Positions 57,509 to 64,000 of a DNA stretch of 64,000 nucleotides are shown piece by piece. Position 1 is the first letter of the stretch. Every line of letters starts with the position of its first letter. Made by a program: the position numbers and the translations under genes. The notes beneath the pieces were generated by a model. That model did not search any database and had not been told where the DNA came from. It was given only the letters and a program-made list of their open reading frames with translations. Source of the stretch: Aaosphaeria pasadenensis (taxonomy: Eukaryota > Ascomycota > Dothideomycetes > Pleosporales); NCBI GenBank assembly GCA_022813625.1, contig JAKLMB010000029.1:372001-436000 (forward strand), in the 5' to 3' direction.

Positions 57509-58270
57509 ATGGATGGGGATATCTATGTCACTCCCTATTTTCCGAAAGGAGTACAATACATCATTACCACTGGTAGCGACCACTACATCGGCTTCGTCAA
57601 CGAGACAACAATTCTGAAGTATCCGCATTTCAAAGATGACTCAAACGCACTTGATATCGAAACTGCAATGTTCCGACAGCTCGGCAAACATCCTCGCATC
57701 ATTGAATTCAAAGGGGAGCATGAGGACGGTTTGCTTCTCGAGTATGCACCGAACGGATCGTTGGCGAGTTATATACAAAACACAAACGTCACCATGAAAG
57801 AGAAGATCAGATTCGCCCGAGAAACCGCGGAGGGCGTTTCCCATGTTCATCGGAGCAACGTGCTAATATGCGACATTCATGTTTGCAACATCTTGCTCGA
57901 TCGCGAGCTTCACACCAAACTCTGTGACTTCCAGGGCCGATTGTTGGGAGCTGATGGAGAGGTCCTTCTTTCTGGTGGAGCTTCAGAGAATGCAGAGACG
58001 TTCATGCCTCGCGAAGATGGCAAAGTTGCAGATGTGAGGACAGACATCTTCGCTCTGGGATCTACTATCTACCATGTCATTACCGGTCACAGGCCATATC
58101 CACAGTATCACACCATCAACGACGAGGCCAAGTTTAGAGAACTATACCAAAAGTGCCAACTCCCTACTCTAGATGCCTCATTAGGGGGCGATATCGATCG
58201 GAACTGCTGGAGAGGCAACTACGCATCGGTGGACGAAGTGCTCAAGGATCTCAGCTTGATAGAGATATGA
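57509..58270 (+). CDS. Divergent protein kinase-like protein
   Basis: Intronless, 253 aa, shorter than a typical kinase domain. Recognisable elements: Lys37 in TTILKYP (VAIK-like lysine), ICDIHVCNILLD with Asp122 and Asn127 (catalytic loop, normally HRDxKxxN), and CDFQGRLLG with Asp140 where DFG is expected. RTDIFALGSTIYHVITGHRPYP is the conserved F-helix region. The Gly-rich loop is poor. Fungi have a lineage-specific kinase family with catalytic loops of the form xxDIxxxNILLD, to which this probably belongs. Asp122, Asn127 and Asp140 are retained, so activity is possible but uncertain. Substrates unknown. Confidence 0.75.
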   Translation: MDGDIYVTPYFPKGVQYIITTGSDHYIGFVNETTILKYPHFKDDSNALDIETAMFRQLGKHPRIIEFKGEHEDGLLLEYAPNGSLASYIQNTNVTMKEKIRFARETAEGVSHVHRSNVLICDIHVCNILLDRELHTKLCDFQGRLLGADGEVLLSGGASENAETFMPREDGKVADVRTDIFALGSTIYHVITGHRPYPQYHTINDEAKFRELYQKCQLPTLDASLGGDIDRNCWRGNYASVDEVLKDLSLIEI

Positions 58271-58823
58271 TCTAGTAGGAGCAGGCCTTTCATAGTGATT
58301 TTTTTTTTCGGATGCAATAAAACATTGCTACATTACGAAGCGATTAAAAAAAAGGTTCAGATGATCAGTCAGAGTGCACAGTGTTATGCTTGAGAAAACG
58401 GGAACGAATCGTGATGTTGACCATCACGTGACGCGACCAATGCATCCATCCATACGCCGCGCAGATCCTCCAACATCTGGGCATCCATTTCGCAGCCTCA
58501 CACGAAGAGAAAAGCAATCATGCGCGATCCGTACAGATTGCGACATCCAACATTAGACCCCCCACTAGACACTGTACCTGACTGAAATTTGCACTCCCAC
58601 CCGCACATTGTAACACTTATCGGAACCGACCCACAGTGCGTTCATCACTACGTCATGAGCTCCATCATTCATCATCATAGCTCTCCATCGGGAGCTATCT
58701 ACATAAATTTCTCGCGACGCCCTTAATTTTCAACATTACTCAATTCACCTTCAAAATCTAAATCAACACTTCCATTTCTTCTCCTCTACCAAATCCCCCA
58801 TACCAAACCACAAAACCATCAAA
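58271..58823. other. Intergenic, no gene seen
   Basis: Includes poly-T and poly-A runs near 58300-58350 just after the kinase gene (probable 3' end signals), then the promoter of the small hydrophilic gene with a long A/C-rich leader. Confidence 0.5.
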
Positions 58824-59288
58824 ATGTCAGGAAACTCTAGCGTCGGAAACAGCCAGGTCTACGAGGCGGGCGACCAGCGCAACTACAAGCAATCAGAGAA
58901 CCAGGCCGAGAGGTTCCACGAGGGCAAGGAGAACAGCCATCTCGCTCTCGACTCCAGTATGTCTTCCCCTTGTGTCACGTCCCACATCAGGTGAAACTAA
59001 CGTCGATCCCACAGAGGACGAGCGCTCCATCGCCAACAAGCTCGCTCGCGAAGAGCAGCGCAGCGAGGAGGCCAACCTCAGCGAGGAGGCCCGCTTGGGA
59101 CAGGAGGATGCTACTCTTCCCGTAAGCACCTTACCCCTTCTACGTCTATACATGTATGAATACAATTGAACTAATACGTTGATGTACAGGCACGCGCACA
59201 CGGCAACGAGCCCAGCAGGGGCGCTAAGATCGACCAGGAGCTCAGGGAAGAAGAGGAGGAGTACCTCCGCAACAAGGGAAAGAAATAG
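58824..59288 (+). CDS. Small hydrophilic conserved fungal protein
   Basis: Three exons, 58824-58956, 59015-59121 and 59190-59288 (339 nt, 112 aa, frame closes). Very charged, no Cys or Trp and almost no aromatic residues, with Glu/Lys/Arg/Gln/Asn-rich sequence (VYEAGDQRNYKQSENQ, SIANKLAREEQRSEEANL, KIDQELREEEEEYLR). The pattern resembles small, intrinsically disordered, stress-associated hydrophilic proteins common in Pezizomycotina. The ATG follows CAAAATG after a typical A/C-rich leader, suggesting strong expression. Function not recognised. Confidence 0.85.
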
Positions 59289-59585
59289 ATGATAACGATA
59301 CCATGATGCGTATGCTGTTGTATTATTAGTATTATGACATGAATTCCACCTGGAATAATGAAATGAGTTTCCATGTTCGATGAGTCTTTCTACATTTCTT
59401 GTTAAGATGTTGTTCTATGTGGTTGTGATGTGATGTGTAGATCATGCATATGCTGGCTTCTCTCGATGTTACACTCAGGTTTAGTGTCAATTCCCTTCTT
59501 TTCTCGTCTATAGCTTGTTCGACTTCGATACCGGCTTTCTATACATAGCGGTGCCCGCCCCAGCCTGTTCTGGCGGTTAGCTCTT

Positions 59586-60665
59586 CTACTGAGTCTTCCT
59601 GTGCATGACGGTTGCCGCGGCCTGTAGACCACACATATCAGCGCCGTTCGATCAAAAACCGCAAGAGCTCGACTTACCTGGTGATTGGGGAAAATCAGTG
59701 TATCAGCAATGACGACGTTCTCCCTCCTGCCTGCCGTAAAAACGACAACCTCCGCGATATCATCCGGCGTCAACGGCTCGACACCCTCGTAAACCTTCTT
59801 CGCCTTATCCTTATCACCGTAAAACCTCACGACGCTGAACTCCGTCTCCACCTGTCCGGGATCGATCTCAATGACGCGGATGCGGGAAGCAATGAGTTCC
59901 CTGCGCAGCGCGTCGGTGAACGAGCGCACAGCGGCTTTTGTCGCGCAGTAGATGGAGCCGCCCTGGTAGGGTTCGCGGCCGGCAATGGAACCAATGTTGA
60001 TGATGTCGCCGCGGCCACCGTCGGGGCGGTTCTTGAAGATGGGGAGGATGGCTTGCGTTACGTTGATGAGGCCGGTGACGTTAGTCGCGAACATCACGTC
60101 GATGTCTTCGGGGGCGATGGAGGGCGCTTGGGCTACGCCTTTTACGAGGCCGCTGGGTGGTTCGAAGATATTTTGTCAGTTATTTGGACGAAGTCTGAGG
60201 GGATGTGTGGGTGAGTGCTCACGCATTGTTAACCAGCACATCGACCTCCTTGAACTCAGCAGGCAGGCCATCCACGAGCCCGGCAACCTCCTTTGGATTG
60301 CTGACGTCAAGCTTGACGGGGAGCACCTTGACACCCTTTGCGAACCCCTCGATCTCAGCCGCGACCTCCTTGAGCGTGTCGATGCGTCGCGCCGTGAGGA
60401 TGAGCTTCAGGTCTTCTGGGCTCGTGCGGGCGAATTCGAGGGCGGTCGCCTTTCCGATTCCGGAGCTCGCGCCCGTGATCAGGATCGTCTTGCCCTTGAG
60501 GCGCTGGGAGACAGAGGAGGACATGTTGGCGTGTTGGCGGTGGAGCAGATTGCGCAATTGGTGGGGTATTGTCCCTGTGTTGGGGGATCGGAACGGTGCT
60601 GCTCTGGCGAGGGCGGAGGTCGTGCGGAGGATGCTGCGGGTGGTTTGGGAGAGGTGGGAATTCAT
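59586..60665 (-). CDS. Short-chain dehydrogenase/reductase (YdfG / yeast YMR226C type) with presequence
   Basis: Three exons, 60665-60223, 60152-59678 and 59621-59586 (954 nt, 317 aa, frame closes). The Rossmann motif TILITGASSGIGKATALEFA is followed by VLVNNAGL, then GSIAGREPYQGGSIYCATKAA with Ser, Tyr and Lys of the catalytic set, and PGQVETEFS. These match NADP-dependent dehydrogenases acting on 3-hydroxy acids such as L-allo-threonine and serine. The first 47 residues (MNSHLSQTTRSILRTTSALARAAPFRS) are basic and hydroxylated like a mitochondrial presequence. MSSSVSQRLKGK at 60524 would be the start of a cytosolic form. The last exon encodes only eleven residues. Confidence 0.88.
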
Positions 60666-61540
60666 GTACGGTCTCGAGATCGTGGGGGAAGGGAGGAATT
60701 GGGAGAGGTTCTATATGTTACGATTCAGAGAGATAAGCGGTTTATTGTTAATGCAAGATTTCTGCGAGGTCGGCGTTGCGCGAGTGGTGGAGCTTTCCGT
60801 TGTATTTGAGAGCTGCAACTCGGTATATCTCGGATTAATTCCGACCAGAGGCGGGGTTACACCTGCGCGAGTCATGCCATCCACTGGGGAAGGCGGATTT
60901 GGGGTAATGGATAATTGATCCTTCATCATTGATTGTAGCTTTTTGTTTACAATATATTGATCTATCTTGATATCCCCTTGAGAGGAATATGTCAATTTTG
61001 ATATGTTTACTAGCACTATTGCATTGCTCTATTCGTCATTCCCTAGTGTCCCAGATCGTCCCCAATTCTGACATTTCCGTTTATATGACGTGCTACCGGA
61101 CATTGAGGGTCCGTTTCGTGCAACACGTGATTTGGTCCCATCTAGTTTATTAGTAGGGCACTTGATGAATTATAGGTAGAATGAGGAATATTGTTTCGTT
61201 TATTACTATTTGGCTTTGATTCCATCGTTGAATATGAAGAGATTATCCGGAATATGACCGGAAAAGGCTGGTGAATCCCCGGAAATAGAAGAAGTTGGCT
61301 TGTTCCGTTGATAGCCGTCAATTGGTTGATGAGAAGAACGGATTATATTCGAAAGTATGATTATTGAATTTGTGGAAGGATTGCAGAACGGCACATCGTC
61401 GTGATTTATTACCATCCATAGCATACACACTTTTCTAAGTGCTTGTAGTTGTCTTGATTTTTGAAGCCAATACGGAACATAATGTAAATTTTGAGGTGGG
61501 ATATAGTTAAACACAATCTCTCTCTATCCGCTTCCATGCA
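60666..61540. other. Intergenic, no gene seen
   Basis: Promoter of the dehydrogenase and 3' region of the pyridoxamine-phosphate oxidase. AT-rich; nothing recognised. Confidence 0.45.
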
Positions 61541-62410
61541 TCAGGGACCCAACCTCTCAATCTTCCACTCCCCATCCTCCTGCTTCGTATACCTAAACCG
61601 ATCGTGCAACCTGCTCTGCCTCCCCTGCCAGAACTCCACAACCTCAGGAATGACCCTCAATCCACCCCAGAACTCCGGCACAGGAATCTTCTCCTGGCCC
61701 TCGAACCTCTCCTCCACCTCCTTAACCCTCCTCTCCAACTCCTCCCTCCCATCCAGAACCTTCGACTGCGGACTCGCCCAAGCCCCAATCCTACTCGCCC
61801 GGATCCTCGTATCATAATACACCTGGCTCTCCTCCGCGGTCAACCTTTCCACGTGCCCCTCAACACGAACCTGCCTCTCCAGCTCCCTCCACCAAAACGT
61901 CAGCGCAGCCTGTGGGTTACTCGCCACGTCAGCCGCCTTCCTCGACGTCTCCCAGTTAGAATAGATCACGAATCCCTTGTCATCTAGCTCTTTCATGAAC
62001 ACCGTGCGAGCAGAAACTTTTCCAGACGGTAGTGACGCAGTAGATAAGGTGACGGTTTCCGGTTGGTACACTTTGGAGTCCACGGCATGTTTGAACCAGG
62101 CGTGGAATTGGTCTGTGGGTGAGGGGGACAGGTCGTCGCGGTCAAGGGCGCCTTTGGCGTATTGGACTGCGTGACCTGGGTCTGAGGATCCGCCTGTTGG
62201 GGCGAAGATGCGTTTTGATGATGAGGAGCCTTCCGGCTGTGTTTGGGGGTCTGTTGATGGGGGTTTGGCAGAGTGGAGCATTTTTGCGGTTTGGGGTGTT
62301 GAAGCGCGGAATGGATTGAGACGGGTAAGTCGTGAGGGTGTGACTCGAAAGGGCGTTGAAAGTGAACTTTTGATTACACCGGTGGATTGGAATGTTCGGC
62401 GTGTGATCAT
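61541..62410 (-). CDS. PDX3: Pyridoxamine 5'-phosphate oxidase
   Basis: Intronless, 289 aa. The catalytic domain from about residue 95 has DQFHAWFKHAVDS, SARTVFMKELDDKGFVIYSN, SRKAADVASNPQAALTFWW and RQVRVEGHVERL. It ends with FWGGLRVIPEVVEFWQGRQS and LHDRFRY, the conserved FMN and PNP binding blocks of PdxH/PNPO. Reaction: oxidation of pyridoxamine or pyridoxine 5'-phosphate to pyridoxal 5'-phosphate with FMN and O2. The N-terminal 90 residues are an extension rich in Arg, Ser and Thr (MITRRTFQSTGVIKSSLST), suggesting a mitochondrial form. An internal ATG at 62281 (MLHSAKPPS) could give a cytosolic one. Confidence 0.92.
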   Translation of the reverse strand: MITRRTFQSTGVIKSSLSTPFRVTPSRLTRLNPFRASTPQTAKMLHSAKPPSTDPQTQPEGSSSSKRIFAPTGGSSDPGHAVQYAKGALDRDDLSPSPTDQFHAWFKHAVDSKVYQPETVTLSTASLPSGKVSARTVFMKELDDKGFVIYSNWETSRKAADVASNPQAALTFWWRELERQVRVEGHVERLTAEESQVYYDTRIRASRIGAWASPQSKVLDGREELERRVKEVEERFEGQEKIPVPEFWGGLRVIPEVVEFWQGRQSRLHDRFRYTKQEDGEWKIERLGP

Positions 62411-62830
62411 CGATCAGAGTAGATTTGATTTGATTTTATATGTTTACTTCCAGGTCCTCGGATTGTTCTATGGATTTCTTCGTGGGGTGATGAATTAATT
62501 ATAGATGAGTTGTTGGAGGGGCAGCAATTGGTGCGGCGATCGGGAGCTAGTGGGGTGACGTCGAGATCTGATGGTCACTTTTAGCGTGGCGTGCTCCAGG
62601 AACAACAACATAACGTAAGCCAAAAAGGGGGAGGCATTTCATTTCATACGCGATGTTGCACTCTTGATGGAAATAGATAAACTCTCGGTACTAGCACAGA
62701 CAAAAGTTTACGAGCTGCGGTACGGGCCGGTGATGTAGTGCTAACTCATTTTTGGCGCTACATGCAAATGCAGTTCATTTATAAAAAAGGTCTATTAAAT
62801 ATTACAAATCTTCTATATCGCCTACACCGC
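62411..62830. other. Intergenic, no gene seen
   Basis: Between the oxidase promoter and the end of the ABC transporter gene. Nothing recognised. Confidence 0.45.
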
Positions 62831-64000
62831 CTACACAAAGAGGAGAGGCAAAAACATCTTCAAATAATCGTACCACTTCATCTTTATCTTCGGGGTATCC
62901 TCCTCACCAACCTTGTGTTTATCTATGACCTTCAGGAATACTTCATCAAATGTCGAAGGGCTAACAGAGTAGAACTCTAGGCCCAATCTCTCCCTGTGCT
63001 CCTCGAGGAGCACATATAATTTACCGACCGTAACATCTTCACTTTCTTGTCTAGTCTCCTCTATCTTGTCTTCAGAGGATGTTTCGGGCGAGGTGATGGA
63101 TCCCTTGGCAGGGACGCTGAAACGCATTTGTCCGTGGTAAGCGAAGCCTTCCATCTTCGAGCCAGGCAGCTTTTCCTCGATGAATTGTTTGATACTTTCG
63201 ATTTGCTCATCGGATGTGTGGGGTGCGGAAGCGCAGATGAGTTGGATGTGAAATCCGTGACCGTGTTTGTTCCGTAGATGCGACGTTGTTCCCACATCGA
63301 GCATTCGCTTCGCCAAAAACCCGACGCGATCGGCCAAGTGGTCTGCTTCTTCCATGGAATGTGTCTATGCACATCAGTCAGGTCAATGTCAAATACTTCA
63401 AGGGAATACCCAGACTTACGGTCAGCAGGACGCTTCTCCCAGGCACAAATTTGATCAGTGTCTTCCACATGATCCGCTTCGCCAATGGATCCATCCCGCT
63501 ACTAGGCTCATCCAACAACACCAACTCGGGATTCCCAGTCAGCGCTATCCCCAAGCTCAGCTTCCTCTTATTACCACCCGACAGCTTACTTCCCATGGTA
63601 TTCTTGAATTGATCCAAACCCACAGCGTTGACGACTTGTTCTGCGCAAAGCTTCGGATCCGACACGCCCCTCACCCCGGCATAGAAGACGAGATGCTCAA
63701 GCACCGTCATCTGGTCAATAGCATCGAACTGAGGACATATCCCGAATCTCGCCCTCGCGACACTCTTTTGTCTCAGCACATCGACATCGCCGAGGTGAAT
63801 TTCTGCTTCCGGCCGACTGGGTGGGATCTCGCCGCGCAGCATACTTATCGTCGTCGATTTACCCGCACCATTTGGACCAATGATGGAAAAGACCTCGCCT
63901 TTCTGGACCCCGAACGTGAGGTCGTCAACTGCGGTCAACGGCGCTCGAGTCTTTGTCTTGGACTTGTAGTGCCTAGTAAGATGCTGGACACGCAGGCCGT
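62831..64000 (-). CDS. ABCA-type ABC transporter, C-terminal nucleotide-binding domain (partial)
   Basis: Runs off the right edge, so only the last nucleotide-binding domain is seen. Exons: beyond 64000 to 63420, and 63364-62831, with a 55-bp phase-0 intron. Walker A GPNGAGKST, Q-loop CPQFDAI, signature LSGGNKRKLSLG, Walker B ELVLLDEPSSGMDP and the H-loop THSMEEADHLADR are all present. LSGGNKRKLS and the C-terminal region with FDEVFLKVI are typical of ABCA (full-size lipid-type) exporters and their fungal relatives. All catalytic residues seen are intact. Substrate, probably lipid, cannot be deduced. Confidence 0.9.

Noticed and set aside
59985..60918. 274-aa and 237-aa plus-strand frames
   Set aside because: Antisense to the well-supported dehydrogenase with a complete Rossmann fold.

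Overview
The window is nuclear DNA of a filamentous ascomycete (Pezizomycotina). The evidence is the gene style and the families present. Nearly every gene is cut by short GT-AG introns of about 46-70 bp, and the families are typical of these fungi: Zn(II)2Cys6 regulators with a fungal-specific TF domain, an F-box protein, a spherulin-4-like protein, a Helo-like N-terminal (NLR-type) domain and a Dal5-type permease. I cannot fix the class; Leotiomycetes or Dothideomycetes are guesses. Most gene models were built by hand from splice sites and checked for reading-frame closure (exon sums divisible by three), so they are firm in outline but unverified by RNA.

Layout. 1-1564: 5' part of a Helo-like-N/NLR-type gene running off the left edge. 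2341-9247: a Zn2Cys6 regulator, an MFS drug/polyamine-type transporter and a covalent-flavin amine oxidase, probably a nitrogen or amine scavenging group. 9428-17884: a possible aconitate module made of a Dal5/ACS-type organic-anion permease, a mitochondrial tricarboxylate carrier, a second Zn2Cys6 regulator and a PrpF-family (aconitate/methylaconitate isomerase) protein; two copies of one MULE-type MITE lie at its left edge and between regulator and isomerase. 18439-20685: F-box protein and spherulin-4-like protein. 20.7-23.5 kb: a gene-poor stretch with a small cysteine-rich secreted protein.

23572-26902 is the most unusual locus: a 20-exon gene for a predicted GPI-anchored cell-wall protein with 17 copies of a Cys-x-Pro-His-Gly-Asp-His-Trp-His-Cys motif. 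This is a histidine triad (HxxHxH), here mostly one per 99-nt exon, all separated by phase-2 introns. 27541-34432 holds three unrecognised genes: two divergent long helical proteins and a small protein with a possible Cys/His dyad. 34663-52719 is mostly housekeeping: acyl-CoA thioesterase, GH13 alpha-glucosidase, a Trp/Ser-rich Myb-like protein, Emp24-type p24 cargo receptor, two conserved unknowns and a SulP sulfate permease whose single intron appears to be GC-AG. 53027-64000: a CxxC-rich protein with an 8-residue Pro repeat, an acidic unknown, a divergent kinase, a small hydrophilic conserved protein, a mitochondrial-type short-chain dehydrogenase, pyridoxamine-phosphate oxidase and the C-terminal end of an ABCA transporter running off the right edge.

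No rRNA, tRNA, CRISPR array or autonomous transposon was recognised.
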